This document shows, one piece after another, positions 42,443-54,556 of a DNA stretch of 64,000 nt. A model generated the notes under the pieces. That model searched no databases, was not told where the DNA came from, and saw nothing but the letters and a program-made list of their open reading frames with translations. The position numbers were made by a program, and so were the translations under genes. The stretch lies in contig NZ_JAAORH010000003.1 of NCBI RefSeq assembly GCF_017696085.1, positions 248,001-312,000 on the forward strand. The letters run 5' to 3'. The stretch comes from Prochlorococcus marinus XMU1410. GTDB taxonomy: Bacteria > Cyanobacteriota > Cyanobacteriia > PCC-6307 > Cyanobiaceae. The number at the start of each line of letters is the position of its first letter. Positions within the stretch are counted from its first letter, which is position 1.

Positions 42443-43426
42443 ATGGAACCAAGTGTTTACGGTTTATTTTTACTTATAATAATTATTTTAATTGGATCAG
42501 CATGTTGTTCGGGAGTAGAAGCAGCTTTTTTAGCCGTAAATTCAATTAGAATTTTAGAAATTGCCTCTAGACAAAAGCCAAAAAGTTCTGCAAATCAACT
42601 TCTAAAACTCAGGAAACATCTTGGAAGGACGCTAACTGTAATTACTATTACAAATAATGGGTTTAATATAATTGGCAGTCTTATTTTAGGAGTATACGGT
42701 GCATTGGTAATTAATAGCAGTTTTGGTTTAACCCTTTTTTCAATAGCTTTTTACATACTAGTTGTTTTAGTAGGAGAAGTACTACCAAAAGCTCTTGGCA
42801 CAAGATTTTCAATTCAAATAGCACTATTATCTGTTCCTATCTTGCGAATATTAAATACTTTAATGAGGCCATTCTTAATATTAATTGAACAGATATTTCC
42901 GGTTATTACAGCAGAAAACGAAATTTCAACTGATGAAGAAGAAATTAGACAAATGGCAAAAATTGGAAGTCAAAAAGGTTTTATAGAGGCTGATGAGGCA
43001 GCAATGATATTTAAGGTTTTTCAATTAAATGACTTAAAAGCAAAAGACTTAATGACCCCTAGGGTATCAGCGCCTTGTCTTGATGGGTCTTCAAATATTG
43101 ATGAAATTTCAAAACTTATAATGTCTGAGAGCTCTCCATGGTGGGTTGTTTTAGGAGATAAAGTTGACAAAATACAAGGGGTAGTTAAGCGTGAAAAAAT
43201 GTTGGAAGAGTTAATTAATGGGCAAAATAAAAAATTATTATCAGAAATTTGCGAACCTGTGGACTACATTCCCGAAATGATTAAAGCAGATCAATTATTA
43301 ACTAAATTTGACAAGGATCATAAAGGAGTGAAAGTAGTAGTAGATGAATTCGGGGGATTCGTGGGAATTATTGGTGCAGAAGCTGTGTTATCTGTATTAG
43401 CTGGTTGGTGGAAGAATAAATTATGA
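42443..43426 (+). CDS. CNNM/CorC (DUF21-CBS) transporter
   Basis: 327 aa. DUF21 membrane domain with four helices (GSACCSGVEAAFLAVNSIRI and GEVLPKALGTRFSIQ are typical) followed by two CBS domains (about 195-320). Lacks the C-terminal CorC domain, so shorter than HlyC-CorC relatives. Family members handle Mg2+ and other divalent ions. Its stop overlaps the next start (ATGA). Confidence 0.9.
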   Translation: MEPSVYGLFLLIIIILIGSACCSGVEAAFLAVNSIRILEIASRQKPKSSANQLLKLRKHLGRTLTVITITNNGFNIIGSLILGVYGALVINSSFGLTLFSIAFYILVVLVGEVLPKALGTRFSIQIALLSVPILRILNTLMRPFLILIEQIFPVITAENEISTDEEEIRQMAKIGSQKGFIEADEAAMIFKVFQLNDLKAKDLMTPRVSAPCLDGSSNIDEISKLIMSESSPWWVVLGDKVDKIQGVVKREKMLEELINGQNKKLLSEICEPVDYIPEMIKADQLLTKFDKDHKGVKVVVDEFGGFVGIIGAEAVLSVLAGWWKNKL

Positions 43427-44664
43427 AACAATTTAAAATTAAAGAAAATTATTTACTTTTAAAAAAATGGTGGGAGACTATTGATCTTACCAATTATGAA
43501 AAAAGTTTTTTTAATAGAGAAATAATTTCTTTTAATCAACAACTTTTAAGGCTCAAAGAAAAAAAAATAAGAATTGGCGCATATGGTAAATCAGGTGTAG
43601 GAAAATCCTCTGTTTTAAATTCTTTATTAAAAAAAGACATATTCAAAACAGATATTATTAATGGGACCACAAAAGAAATACAATCAGAAATTTGTAATCT
43701 TAAAGATCAAACACTCAATAGTTTAGAGTTGCTAGATTCTCCAGGATTTGATTTCTGCAATATTAAATCTCCAGATAAAGTTTACTCTTACATAAATCAT
43801 TCAGATCTTATTCTTTTTATAGTTTCGGGAGATTTAAATAGAAATGAGTTAAACGAAATCAACTCTTTTATAAAAGATGGGAAAAAAATTATTTTAACTT
43901 TAAACAAAATCGATCTATTTAATAAAAATGAATTAAAAGAAATAATTGAAAATATAAAGTTTAAGCTTCCAAAAGATTTAAATATTCCAATAATTATTAA
44001 TAATGGAAACAATCTTAAAAATTACATAGCAAAATTAATCAATCAATATGGTGAGATACTATTAACACTAAATTCTATTCAATTAGCTGACAAATTTTTT
44101 CTACGACTAAAAGAACAAAGATTGAAAAGAAGGCAGAAATTAGCTCAATCAACTATCGGTAAATTTTCGACTATGAAGGCATCCGCTGTAGCTCTTAATC
44201 CTTTTATTTTTTTTGATGTTGCTGGTAGTTTCGCACTAGATACTGCATTGATTAACGAATTAAGTAAGATTTATGGCTTAAAGTTGAAAGGTGAATCTAC
44301 AAGAAAAATATTTAAAAATATATCCATTAATAATTTATGTTTGGGAGTCACTCAAGTCGGCGTCAATACCTCTTTCAACCTAATTAAGAAAGTAATTCTA
44401 TTAACAGCACCTTTTACTAACGGGCTTTCATTATTACCCTATGGACCCATAGCAATTATTCAAGCAGCAATCGCGGTGCATTCAACAAAAATACTTGGGA
44501 AATTAGCAGCAAAAGAGATATTTATAAGAAGCAAAGCTTCTTTTATAGAGCCTGCTATTATGATCCAAAATATGAATTTTAATGACTCAGAGATTTTTAA
44601 CCATATAAATATTTATTTTTCAAATAGAAATTTTAATAATAATTTTGTTAGTATTCTGCCTTGA
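43423..44664 (+). CDS. membrane-associated GTPase
   Basis: 413 aa. G1 GKSGVGKSSVLNSLL, G3 DSPGFD and G4 TLNKIDL are clear, placing it among TrmE-Era-YihA-like GTPases. From about residue 245 a helical region with hydrophobic stretches (ASAVALNPFIFFDVAGSFAL and TNGLSLLPYGPIAIIQAAIA) fits a DUF697-like membrane domain. Overlaps the transporter gene by 4 bp. Confidence 0.85.
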   Translation: MKQFKIKENYLLLKKWWETIDLTNYEKSFFNREIISFNQQLLRLKEKKIRIGAYGKSGVGKSSVLNSLLKKDIFKTDIINGTTKEIQSEICNLKDQTLNSLELLDSPGFDFCNIKSPDKVYSYINHSDLILFIVSGDLNRNELNEINSFIKDGKKIILTLNKIDLFNKNELKEIIENIKFKLPKDLNIPIIINNGNNLKNYIAKLINQYGEILLTLNSIQLADKFFLRLKEQRLKRRQKLAQSTIGKFSTMKASAVALNPFIFFDVAGSFALDTALINELSKIYGLKLKGESTRKIFKNISINNLCLGVTQVGVNTSFNLIKKVILLTAPFTNGLSLLPYGPIAIIQAAIAVHSTKILGKLAAKEIFIRSKASFIEPAIMIQNMNFNDSEIFNHINIYFSNRNFNNNFVSILP

Positions 44665-44671
44665 AACTTAA

Positions 44672-45241
44672 ATGGAAAAAAGCATTGCATTATTTGGTAC
44701 CAGTGCAGATCCACCTACAATTGGGCATGAGAAAATATTAGAAGAATTATCCAAAATATATGCTCATACAATTTGTTATGTAAGTAACAATCCGAAAAAA
44801 AAGCATAAAGAGGATATCGCAATCCGTAGCCAATTATTAAAAACTCTTATTGAAGATTTAGATGATTATAAAATATTATTTAATCAAAGTATCACTAGCA
44901 AATGGGCAGTAGAATCGATTAAAAAATGTAAAAAAATTTATGAAATTGATAATTTAGATTTCGTTATTGGGAGTGATTTAATTCAAGATATTTTCTGCTG
45001 GAAAAATTTTGAAAAAATTATTAAAGAGGTAAGTTTTTTTATAATTTTAAGAGAGGGTTATCCTGTTGAATCAAATACTCTTAAGATGTTAGAAACTTAT
45101 AATGTGAAATTTAAGATTTCATCCATAAAAATCCCAAACATTTCAAGTTCTAAGTTCAGATTAAATTTTAATTATTCTAATTTACCACCGTCTTTAATAG
45201 ATTTTGTTAAAAAGAATAATTTATATGAATCCACAAATTAG
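44672..45241 (+). CDS. nadD: nicotinate-nucleotide adenylyltransferase
   Basis: 189 aa. FGTSADPPTIGHEKIL matches the nucleotidyltransferase G-x-F-D-P-x-H-x-G-H motif, with the first histidine replaced by threonine (PPTIGH); ISSSKFRLNF is the second signature. Converts NaMN to NaAD. Seven bases after the GTPase gene and next to nadE. Confidence 0.9.
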   Translation: MEKSIALFGTSADPPTIGHEKILEELSKIYAHTICYVSNNPKKKHKEDIAIRSQLLKTLIEDLDDYKILFNQSITSKWAVESIKKCKKIYEIDNLDFVIGSDLIQDIFCWKNFEKIIKEVSFFIILREGYPVESNTLKMLETYNVKFKISSIKIPNISSSKFRLNFNYSNLPPSLIDFVKKNNLYESTN

Positions 45242-45245
45242 TTGA

Positions 45246-46943
45246 ATGAAGTTTTTACTTGCTCAAATTAATCCGGTTGTTGGAGATTTAGAGGGTAATG
45301 CAACAAAAATTCTTAATGCTGCTTCGAAAGCTAGCTCAAATTCTGCTGATTTAGTTCTTACTCCAGAATTATCATTATGGGGATATCCAGCAAATGACTT
45401 ACTTCTAAAAAATAATTTAATCAGAAATCAATATCAAATTCTTGACCAATTAGCTTTAGTTATTAAAAAAAAATATGGAAACTTGAGTATCACAGTTGGG
45501 ATAGCTGAGATAATAAATGATTCTTTTTTCCCTAATCTTTATAATTCTATTGCATTGCTAGAGCGCGGTGAGTGGAAAATAATTGCTCGAAAAATTATTC
45601 TTCCCACATATGAAGTATTTGATGAAAAAAGATACTTTAGATCAGAGGAAAAAGTTTCCATATTAACAAAAGAAATACATAATAAAACTTGGCGAATTGG
45701 CTTTACTATATGTGAGGATTTATGGGTCAACAAAAATATAGAAGGTAGAGGAATTCATAAAGAAAATCCTATTTCTGATTTAAAGAAAAAAAAAGTTGAT
45801 ATCTTAGTGAATCTATCGGCCTCCCCATATACCTTCAAAAAGTTAGAGCTAAGATCCAAAGTTTCCAGTTTTGCTGCTAAATATCTTCAAGTACCGCTTA
45901 TATATGTAAACCAGATTGGTGCAAATGATAATTTAATTTTTGATGGAAATAGTTTTATTCTTGATAAGAATGGATCTAAAATTAAGCAATTAAAATCTTT
46001 TTCAGAAGACCTCTCAAGTTGGCATATTAAGCAAACAATACCCGAGAAAAAAGAATTTGAACAATCTGAAATATCATCAATTTTTGATGCACTAGTCCTT
46101 GGGGTTAGGGATTATGCTCAAAAATGCGGTTTTAAAACAGCTTTAATTGGACTAAGTGGTGGCATTGATTCAGCACTAGTTTCAGCAATTGCGACAGCTG
46201 CTCTTGGCAGCAATAATATTTATTGCGTCTCAATGCCCTCCAAATGGAGTTCATCCCATTCAAAAAGTGATGCAAAAGATTTAGCAAGGAGATTAAAAAT
46301 AAATTTCAATAGCATCCCAATTGAAAACCTAATGAATTCTTTTGAAGAATCTTTTATAAAAACCATATCTTTAAAGATGGCCGAAATAACAAATCAAAAT
46401 ATTCAATCAAGGATCAGAGGAACTCTTCTGATGGCTTTAGCAAATCAAGAAAAGCATTTATTACTTTCAACAGGAAATAAATCAGAGCTAGCTGTAGGAT
46501 ATTGCACACTTTATGGTGATATGAATGGGGGATTATCGGTAATTGGGGATTTATATAAAACTAATGTTTTTAAATTATGCAATTGGCTTGATAGTGAAGA
46601 ATCAATAAATCATAGAAAGTCATATATGTTAGATACTAATGAAAATATAATTGGAGAAAATATCCGCACGAAAGCTCCAAGTGCCGAATTAGGTCCTGAT
46701 CAATTAGATACTGATTCTCTGCCGCCTTATTCTATTTTAGATAATATTCTTAAAGGAATTATTGAAGAGAAAAAAGATTTTCAACAGCTTGAAGAAGATG
46801 GTTATAAAAAAGATTTAATTTTAAAAATTATCTCACTCATAAAAAAAGCGGAATTCAAAAGAAAGCAGGCTCCTCCAATCCTAAAACTGAGTAGCCAATC
46901 ATTAGGAAGTGACTGGAGAGTTCCCATAGCAATATCTTATTAA
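45246..46943 (+). CDS. nadE: glutamine-dependent NAD+ synthase
   Basis: 565 aa. The N-terminal nitrilase domain has its triad: Glu in LTPELSLWGYP, Lys in RKIILPTYEVFDEKRYF and Cys in TICEDLW. The C-terminal synthase domain has GLSGGIDSALVSAI and STGNKSELAVGYCTLYGDMN. It amidates NaAD to NAD using glutamine. With nadD, the last two steps of NAD synthesis are adjacent. Confidence 0.96.
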   Translation: MKFLLAQINPVVGDLEGNATKILNAASKASSNSADLVLTPELSLWGYPANDLLLKNNLIRNQYQILDQLALVIKKKYGNLSITVGIAEIINDSFFPNLYNSIALLERGEWKIIARKIILPTYEVFDEKRYFRSEEKVSILTKEIHNKTWRIGFTICEDLWVNKNIEGRGIHKENPISDLKKKKVDILVNLSASPYTFKKLELRSKVSSFAAKYLQVPLIYVNQIGANDNLIFDGNSFILDKNGSKIKQLKSFSEDLSSWHIKQTIPEKKEFEQSEISSIFDALVLGVRDYAQKCGFKTALIGLSGGIDSALVSAIATAALGSNNIYCVSMPSKWSSSHSKSDAKDLARRLKINFNSIPIENLMNSFEESFIKTISLKMAEITNQNIQSRIRGTLLMALANQEKHLLLSTGNKSELAVGYCTLYGDMNGGLSVIGDLYKTNVFKLCNWLDSEESINHRKSYMLDTNENIIGENIRTKAPSAELGPDQLDTDSLPPYSILDNILKGIIEEKKDFQQLEEDGYKKDLILKIISLIKKAEFKRKQAPPILKLSSQSLGSDWRVPIAISY

Positions 46944-47998
46944 TCACCATAAAAACACTGTTGGATTTTTTTTAAAGGCCGTTTAACTGAATCAAGATTG
47001 ATACCTTTTTTGATAGCAAGAATTATGCCTGCAGCTTCTAAATAATTATCCACTTCAAAAAGATTAGGATAATCATAAAACTCATTTGTCACTTTTAATG
47101 TATTTTGATTTTTTACAGAGATAATATTTAAACCTTTTTCAATCCCTGCTAGTACTGCTTCTCCACCTAGTGCTCCATTAGGAACAACAATAGATTCAAT
47201 TTGATCAGGGTGTAGTGAGATTGATTCATTTTTAGCAGGCAATTCAACAATGTCAGGTGCATTGCTTAAACCAATCAGTACAGATGGTAAAAAAGTGTAT
47301 CCTATTTCTTCTGCAGCAGCACGAGGATCTAAATTTTCATTCAATTCAATTGGATTTAAAGCAGGTGCGTGAGCACAGGGAACTTTTAAAAATTTGCTTA
47401 TTAAATGACTTATAACTGCTTCGACTCCAGCAATAGGATCAACCCCTTTCCCCTCTCGATAGATATTTGTTTCTAAAGAATCTGGATCATCTGGAAATTT
47501 TGCAACAATTGCTATTGCTGTAACTCCTTTTTCTATTAAACATTTTCCAGCATCAATAAGAGTATCAGGATTTTCAATTGTGCCACCACTGATTTTTGAA
47601 GAATCAGAATCAATAACTATGTTTAATGGCTTTTTTGTAATCACATAAGAATGAACATTAATCCCTAAAGTAGAAACACATGCATCAGCAACTTGTAAAT
47701 GTCTTACTAATATTTCTTTTTCAATGGCTAAATCAAAAATTATCCCAATTTTCTGTTGCTTTACCCTCTTTAAAGCGATTTCTCCTTTAGCAAGACGGTC
47801 TAAACTATAACCCTCAACATAAAAAATATTTTTATCTTTTTCAGAAAGAGTACCTCCATTCATAACATTTGGATGAGTAATTAAACATCCACTTGCGGAT
47901 GCTAATAATTTAGCGGTAGGAAGTGCATCCCCAGCAAAACCTCCTACTTCACAACCAATACCAGTTGGAACAATGAATATTGTTGGTGAATTTTCCAT
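46940..47998 (-). CDS. DUF3326 family protein
   Basis: 352 aa. IFIVPTGIGCEVGGFAGDAL and HPNVMNGGTL are typical of this cyanobacterial and plant family. Rich in glycine-containing loops, soluble; function unknown. It overlaps nadE by 4 bp in convergent orientation. Confidence 0.85.
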   Translation of the reverse strand: MENSPTIFIVPTGIGCEVGGFAGDALPTAKLLASASGCLITHPNVMNGGTLSEKDKNIFYVEGYSLDRLAKGEIALKRVKQQKIGIIFDLAIEKEILVRHLQVADACVSTLGINVHSYVITKKPLNIVIDSDSSKISGGTIENPDTLIDAGKCLIEKGVTAIAIVAKFPDDPDSLETNIYREGKGVDPIAGVEAVISHLISKFLKVPCAHAPALNPIELNENLDPRAAAEEIGYTFLPSVLIGLSNAPDIVELPAKNESISLHPDQIESIVVPNGALGGEAVLAGIEKGLNIISVKNQNTLKVTNEFYDYPNLFEVDNYLEAAGIILAIKKGINLDSVKRPLKKIQQCFYGD

Positions 47999-48025
47999 TA
48001 TTAAAAATATTTCAATTTATATTAT

Positions 48026-48217
48026 TTAATTAGCTATGACAGCTTTAATTTTAAGTTTTTTTGTTCCAAAAGAGTCAATAGAATTTTGAATATCAACAAT
48101 TGACCATCGAATTAAATCTCCTTTTTTTTCTAAATTTGTAATGATGAATTCCCTTAAATTTTTTAATTTTATTGAAACTGGCCAATCTAAATAATAATCA
48201 ACTGAACTTAATTTCAT
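48026..48217 (-). CDS. small conserved hypothetical protein
   Basis: 63 aa, starting MKLSSVDYYLDWPVSIKLKN and ending KKLKIKAVIAN. Overlaps the ferredoxin gene's stop by 4 bp (ATGA), so it is translationally coupled and probably functions with it or its regulation. Confidence 0.65.
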   Translation of the reverse strand: MKLSSVDYYLDWPVSIKLKNLREFIITNLEKKGDLIRWSIVDIQNSIDSFGTKKLKIKAVIAN

Positions 48218-48540
48218 TTTTGATATTTTCCAAATTGATCATTATACAAATCATCTTCGACTTCTTTACCAATAACAATATTCAAATCTGACTTGGGGTA
48301 TGCTACACACAAAAGTGCAAAGCCCTTTTCCCGTAAATCATCATTTAATCCCATAGCATCTTCCTGATCTACGGATCCTTCCAATATCAGGGATGCACAA
48401 TCTGTACAAACTCCTGAACAACAACTACTTGGTAAATCTATTCCATTCATTTTTGCCGCTGAAATAATATCTTGATCCTCAGAACATAAAAAACTAAAAG
48501 TCTTTTGCTCAAATTTAACTTTGATATTGTATTCAGGCAT
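48214..48540 (-). CDS. 2Fe-2S plant-type ferredoxin
   Basis: 108 aa. SSCCSGVCTDCASLILEG gives the C-x4-C-x2-C ligands and LLCVAYPKSDL the fourth, with the usual spacing. Small electron carrier. The acidic C-terminus is longer than in PetF. Downstream of the atp operon by 17 bp, same strand. Confidence 0.92.
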   Translation of the reverse strand: MPEYNIKVKFEQKTFSFLCSEDQDIISAAKMNGIDLPSSCCSGVCTDCASLILEGSVDQEDAMGLNDDLREKGFALLCVAYPKSDLNIVIGKEVEDDLYNDQFGKYQK

Positions 48541-48556
48541 ATCCTAAATCTTATTA

Positions 48557-49507
48557 CTAAACTGCTGAACCTCCTACAACTTCCAATATTTCTTGTGTAA
48601 TAGCTGCTTGTCTAGCTTTGTTATAGGTTAGATTCAAAGAACTTGCTAATTCTTTAGCATTATCACTTGCATTATTCATAGCAGTCATCCTGCAAGCGAG
48701 TTCTGAAGCTGCCGACTCTTGAAGAGCTCTTAATACCTGATTCTGTAAATATAATGGTAATAACGAATCTAAAAGTTGATCAGGACTTTGTTCAAAAACA
48801 ATATCTGATGGCAACTTCTCTGATTCACTTTTTTCAATATTTGATTTTTCAACAAGTAACTTACTATCTTTTGTAGTCAACCTAAAAATTTCATCGTTTT
48901 CCTCAGCAATTCCTTGAGGGTCAAGTGGCAATAGTGTTTGAACGACAGGAGCGCAGCTAACTAAAGTGATGAATTTCGTGTAAATAATTTCCACCCTATC
49001 AGAATTTTCTGAAATAAATTCAGCTAAGACTTCACTAGTTATCCCCTCAGAATCTGTTGCAGTTGGTACCTGTTCCAGCTCTTTAAATGTGCTTTTAATT
49101 GTGTATCTATCTTTCCTATTTTGGAAATAACCTATTGCCTTTTTACCAACTAAGATCAAATTTGGTTCATAACCTTGTTTAATCAGCTCTGCATACCTAA
49201 TTTCCACCTTCTTGATTATGTTGGTATTGTATCCTCCACATAATCCTCTATCAGCAGTTATGCATACTAAAGAAATTGTTTTTACATCTCTTTTTGATAG
49301 GAGAGGAGAATCTACAGCTTCAAACTGAACTCTAGATTGTATATTTTCTAAAACCCGAGCAAGTTTATCTGCAAAAGGCCTACTCTTAAGAACTTGATCT
49401 TGTGCCCTCCTAACTTTTGCAGCTGCGACTAATCTCATAGCTTCTGTTATTTTTCGTGTATTTTTAACAGAAACTATTCGATCTCTAATTTCTTTAAGAT
49501 TTGCCAT
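48557..49507 (-). CDS. atpG: ATP synthase F1 gamma subunit
   Basis: 316 aa (atpC in cyanobacterial naming). MANLKEIRDRIVSVKNTRKI and the C-terminal SSLNLTYNKARQAAITQEIL helices form the rotor shaft. The central insertion around residues 195-230 is as expected for cyanobacterial gamma. Last gene of the large atp operon. Confidence 0.97.
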   Translation of the reverse strand: MANLKEIRDRIVSVKNTRKITEAMRLVAAAKVRRAQDQVLKSRPFADKLARVLENIQSRVQFEAVDSPLLSKRDVKTISLVCITADRGLCGGYNTNIIKKVEIRYAELIKQGYEPNLILVGKKAIGYFQNRKDRYTIKSTFKELEQVPTATDSEGITSEVLAEFISENSDRVEIIYTKFITLVSCAPVVQTLLPLDPQGIAEENDEIFRLTTKDSKLLVEKSNIEKSESEKLPSDIVFEQSPDQLLDSLLPLYLQNQVLRALQESAASELACRMTAMNNASDNAKELASSLNLTYNKARQAAITQEILEVVGGSAV

Positions 49508-49526
49508 GGTATTCCCTTAAATAAAT

Positions 49527-51056
<1,530 letters not shown>

Positions 51057-51074
51057 TTAAGGTTGATTTAAAAG

Positions 51075-51617
51075 TTACTTGGAAAGTGACAAACCAAGTT
51101 TTCTAATTTGTGAAGCAAGGGAAGCATCAATTACTTTTGATCCTACACTGGCGACGAAACCACCAATAAGAGATGGGTCAATTTTAGTTACAAGTTCTAA
51201 TTTTTCAGTTCCTGCTATATTGATGATCTTTTGGGTAATTAAACCTTTCTGTTCATCAGTAAGCTCGACTGCTGAAGTAACAGTTGCCAAAGCAATATTA
51301 CTATTTTCTCGATAAATCTCTAAAAACCTTTCAAGAATAGAAGTAAGAATTCCAATTCTTTGCCTATCGGCCAATAATTTCAAGAAATTCAGTAAAGAAG
51401 AATTTACCTTATTTGAAAAAATTTCAATAATGATTTTCTTCTTAGCATCTGTCTCTAAAACAGGAGAGGAAAGTGCCTTCTCCAATTCAGGGGAATCATT
51501 TAATAATTCTAAAAGTTGTTTAACCTCAGAAACAATCTCTTCAGTTTGCGAATTTTCATTCACAACTTGAAGTAATGCCTCGGCATATGGTGTAGTAACT
51601 GAATTTAAAAGTGGCAT
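51075..51617 (-). CDS. atpH: ATP synthase F1 delta subunit
   Basis: 180 aa (atpD in cyanobacterial naming). N-terminal helical bundle (PYAEALLQVVNENSQ) and C-terminal VTKIDPSLIGGFVASVGSKV, the family signature. Peripheral stalk anchor. Start and stop overlap neighbours by one base. Confidence 0.96.
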   Translation of the reverse strand: MPLLNSVTTPYAEALLQVVNENSQTEEIVSEVKQLLELLNDSPELEKALSSPVLETDAKKKIIIEIFSNKVNSSLLNFLKLLADRQRIGILTSILERFLEIYRENSNIALATVTSAVELTDEQKGLITQKIINIAGTEKLELVTKIDPSLIGGFVASVGSKVIDASLASQIRKLGLSLSK

Positions 51618-52129
51618 TAGTTCACCTCAATATTGTTAATTGATTGAGTGACCAAATTTTCTTGTGTTGTTTTATCAAGTCTATTTGGTAGGGAATCTAA
51701 AGCTTTTTTAATTGCTAATTCAACAGCTTCTTTTCTAAGTTGAGAAATTGCTCTGGATGCTTCAGAGCTCTCATCAGAAATTGCACTTTGTTTAATTCGT
51801 GCCATCTCTTCGATTGCTTTTTTCTCACTTTCCATTCTGATTGACTCAGATCTTTTGAGAGAATCTGCTTTTATTTGTGAAGCTTTTTCTTCTGCTAAAG
51901 ATAAGTCTTTCTTTGCCTTCTCTAAAGCTTGAGTTGCATTAAGAAGTCGATCTTCGGCATCTTTTAATTCAAGAAGAATTCCTTCTCTTCTTTTTTGAAG
52001 CATTTTACCTAGGAAACCAGGCAAAAATTTATAAAGGCCAAAAACCACTACAGCCCAATTAAGGATATTAGTTTCGAATAAATCGAAATTTAATCCAAAA
52101 CCTTCGGTAGCCAAGAGAGTTAAATTCAT
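51617..52129 (-). CDS. atpF: ATP synthase Fo b subunit
   Basis: 170 aa. One N-terminal membrane helix ([20 protein letters not shown]) then a long charged coiled coil to the C-terminus. Peripheral stalk. Overlaps atpF' by 4 bp. Confidence 0.95.
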   Translation of the reverse strand: MNLTLLATEGFGLNFDLFETNILNWAVVVFGLYKFLPGFLGKMLQKRREGILLELKDAEDRLLNATQALEKAKKDLSLAEEKASQIKADSLKRSESIRMESEKKAIEEMARIKQSAISDESSEASRAISQLRKEAVELAIKKALDSLPNRLDKTTQENLVTQSINNIEVN

Positions 52130-52587
52130 TTTTCTAGAATCAGTCTATTAACAATAAGTTCGCTTAAATCATCAGCCTGTTTAGAAAGTTGATCACGAGC
52201 AGCAGATGTCTGACTTTCAATTTCTAGCCTTGCTTTTTCTTTTGAAGCATTTGCTTCATTGTTGGCAAGTTCTAGTGCTTCTTTATAAAGCTTGTCAGAC
52301 TCATTCTCCGCTTCGACCACAATTCTTTGAGCTTCTGAACGAGCACTTTGAAGCTGAGTCATTAAATCAGCTTCTAATTTTTTAACCTCTGAAAGTTTAT
52401 TTTTAGCCTCAGTAATATTATTACTTACAAACTTTTCTCTTTTTTCAACAACATTGCCAACAGGCTTAAAAAAGAGAGAATTTAATATGTAAGTTAGAGC
52501 AACTACTTGTATCGCCATAAGTGGCAAAGTGGCATTTATATCAAATAATCCACCTTCTGTAGCACCAAAAAAATTAAAGGCCAACAT
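52126..52587 (-). CDS. ATP synthase Fo b' subunit
   Basis: 153 aa (atpG in cyanobacterial naming, atpF2 elsewhere). N-terminal helix [20 protein letters not shown] followed by a coiled coil. Phototrophs use a b-b' heterodimer in the stalk. Overlaps atpF by 4 bp. Confidence 0.95.
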   Translation of the reverse strand: MLAFNFFGATEGGLFDINATLPLMAIQVVALTYILNSLFFKPVGNVVEKREKFVSNNITEAKNKLSEVKKLEADLMTQLQSARSEAQRIVVEAENESDKLYKEALELANNEANASKEKARLEIESQTSAARDQLSKQADDLSELIVNRLILEK

Positions 52588-52655
52588 ATGATTTAGTTGA
52601 AGTTAAAAAATTAAATTTAAATATTGCTAATAATGGGTAGAAGCAATATTAACTT

Positions 52656-52919
<264 letters not shown>

Positions 52920-52969
52920 TTAATACTTGTGATAAATCTTTTTTGTCATACACGCTTGGACATCCTTTT

Positions 52970-53005
52970 GTTTAAGAATGGGTCTGATATTTTCAGACCT
53001 ACGCG
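52970..53005. promoter_or_regulatory. hairpin between atp a and c genes
   Basis: GGTCTGA...TCAGACC surrounds a short TATTT loop in the 165-bp gap between the a and c genes. A stem here can protect the mRNA for the highly translated c subunit or reduce read-through. Confidence 0.5.
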
Positions 53006-53066
53006 ATTAGATATTTTGCCAGATTACAGACCTTTTGTAAAAGCGTCTGCATGTATTGGAAGAGAG

Positions 53067-53792
53067 TTAATGATGTTCTTCAACAGCTTCTCCAATGTAG
53101 TAAGCCGCTAAAGTTGCGAAAATCAATGCCTGAATTGCACTAGTAAATAATCCTAGAAACATAACAGGTATTGGTAGAATAAGTGGAACTAAGAAGACTA
53201 GAACGCCAACAACAAGTTCATCAGCCAAAATATTTCCAAATAGCCTAAAAGAGAGTGATAAAGGTTTAGTAAAGTCCTCTAAAATTTTGAAAGGAAGCAT
53301 AATCGGAGTTGGGTGAACATAATATTCGAAGTATCTCCAACCTTTATTGCTTAAACCGGCATAGAAATAAGAAATTGAAACTAATAAAGCCAAGGCTATT
53401 GTTGTATTGATATCTGCAGTTGGTGCTCCCAATTCTCCACTTGGTAACTTAATCAATCTCCAAGGAATTAAAGCTCCCCCCCAATTACTAACAAATACAA
53501 ATAAAAACAAAGTACCTATAAATGGCATCCAATCTCTATAAACTTTTTCACCTATTTGAGTCCTCGCAAGATCTCTTATGTAATCCCAGAGAAACTCAAG
53601 CAAGTTTTGGAGCCCTTTAGGATCATTTTCCATTTTTTTAGTTCCCAAAGAAATAAAAACTAATAAAGCCCCTAATAAAATCCAAGATGTCAAAAATACC
53701 TGCCCATGAAGTCTGATATTTCCAATTTGCCAATAAAGATGTTGACCAACTTCTAATGCTGCAAAATTTGTTAGCAAGGAATTAAAGAACAT
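53067..53792 (-). CDS. atpB: ATP synthase Fo a subunit
   Basis: 241 aa (atpI in cyanobacterial naming). [20 protein letters not shown] holds the essential arginine on the channel helix. Forms the proton path with the c ring. 21 bp after the atp1 gene. Confidence 0.96.
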   Translation of the reverse strand: MFFNSLLTNFAALEVGQHLYWQIGNIRLHGQVFLTSWILLGALLVFISLGTKKMENDPKGLQNLLEFLWDYIRDLARTQIGEKVYRDWMPFIGTLFLFVFVSNWGGALIPWRLIKLPSGELGAPTADINTTIALALLVSISYFYAGLSNKGWRYFEYYVHPTPIMLPFKILEDFTKPLSLSFRLFGNILADELVVGVLVFLVPLILPIPVMFLGLFTSAIQALIFATLAAYYIGEAVEEHH

Positions 53793-53813
53793 TTGATTTG
53801 AATAAAAATTTAC

Positions 53814-54290
53814 TTAAGAACGTGAAAAATAAAAAATGAGTGAAGGTTTATAAATAAAAAAACCTATCATTGCAGGAAAAATATCCAAAGATCCTAGCTT
53901 GCTCGCAAAAATAAAGAGACAAACTGGAACTAATAGTTGCAATTTTGATACACCTGATGATTCGGTACCAAGTTTTCCAATACTTTTAGCAAGTAAACGT
54001 AGGTAAAAAATACCAGCAATTGCACCTATTAAAATACTAAAACCAAAGGTAAATCCGAGAAAAATTCCAGTTATTGATGCTAAAAAAATAGAAACAATAA
54101 AAGTAATCCCAAAAATTGTTAATTGTAATTTTGTGTATTCATCATTTTGAGAAAGAAAATTATCGATTTGATAGGCAATGCCAGTTTTACTTTCTTTAAT
54201 GATCGAATTATCCAGGGGTTGAGAAAATTGAACATTCTCATTAGAAAGATGCTCAAGTTTTTTTCTATTTGAGTCCACTGATGTGAACAT
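53814..54290 (-). CDS. atp1: ATP synthase assembly-associated protein Atp1
   Basis: 158 aa with about four helices after a soluble 60-residue N-terminus. The position as first gene of a cyanobacterial atp operon fits Atp1/AtpI, a protein needed for c-ring assembly or Mg handling. GAGGGG lies 9 nt before the ATG but within a possible stem. Confidence 0.85.
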   Translation of the reverse strand: MFTSVDSNRKKLEHLSNENVQFSQPLDNSIIKESKTGIAYQIDNFLSQNDEYTKLQLTIFGITFIVSIFLASITGIFLGFTFGFSILIGAIAGIFYLRLLAKSIGKLGTESSGVSKLQLLVPVCLFIFASKLGSLDIFPAMIGFFIYKPSLIFYFSRS

Positions 54291-54296
54291 ATTTAG

Positions 54297-54360
54297 AGAC
54301 CCCTCTGAGTGGTTTGAAGTAAGTATATAAACTCAGGGAATCTATCACGGAGAGGGGCCT
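54297..54360 (-). promoter_or_regulatory. leader stem covering the atp1 ribosome binding site
   Basis: On the minus strand AGGCCCCTCT (54360-54351) pairs with AGAGGGGTCT (54306-54297), 10 bp with one G-U, around a 44-nt loop. The 3' arm contains the GAGGGG of the ribosome binding site. Pairing is complete only on the minus strand, the strand of the operon. Confidence 0.5.
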
Positions 54361-54556
54361 TTTTGCTAGTTTTTTTTTGTAAAAAATTAATTCTTAAGAT
54401 TTTTGCATAATTTATAAAACATTTTTTAATTCATTAATCCAAAAAAAATACTGTAAATAGTCATCTTTTTTAATTGCTTTAACACTTTAAAACGTTAATA
54501 AAAGACTTGGCAAAAGCTCAATTAAACGTCTCAATAGTATATGTACAAATAAAAAA

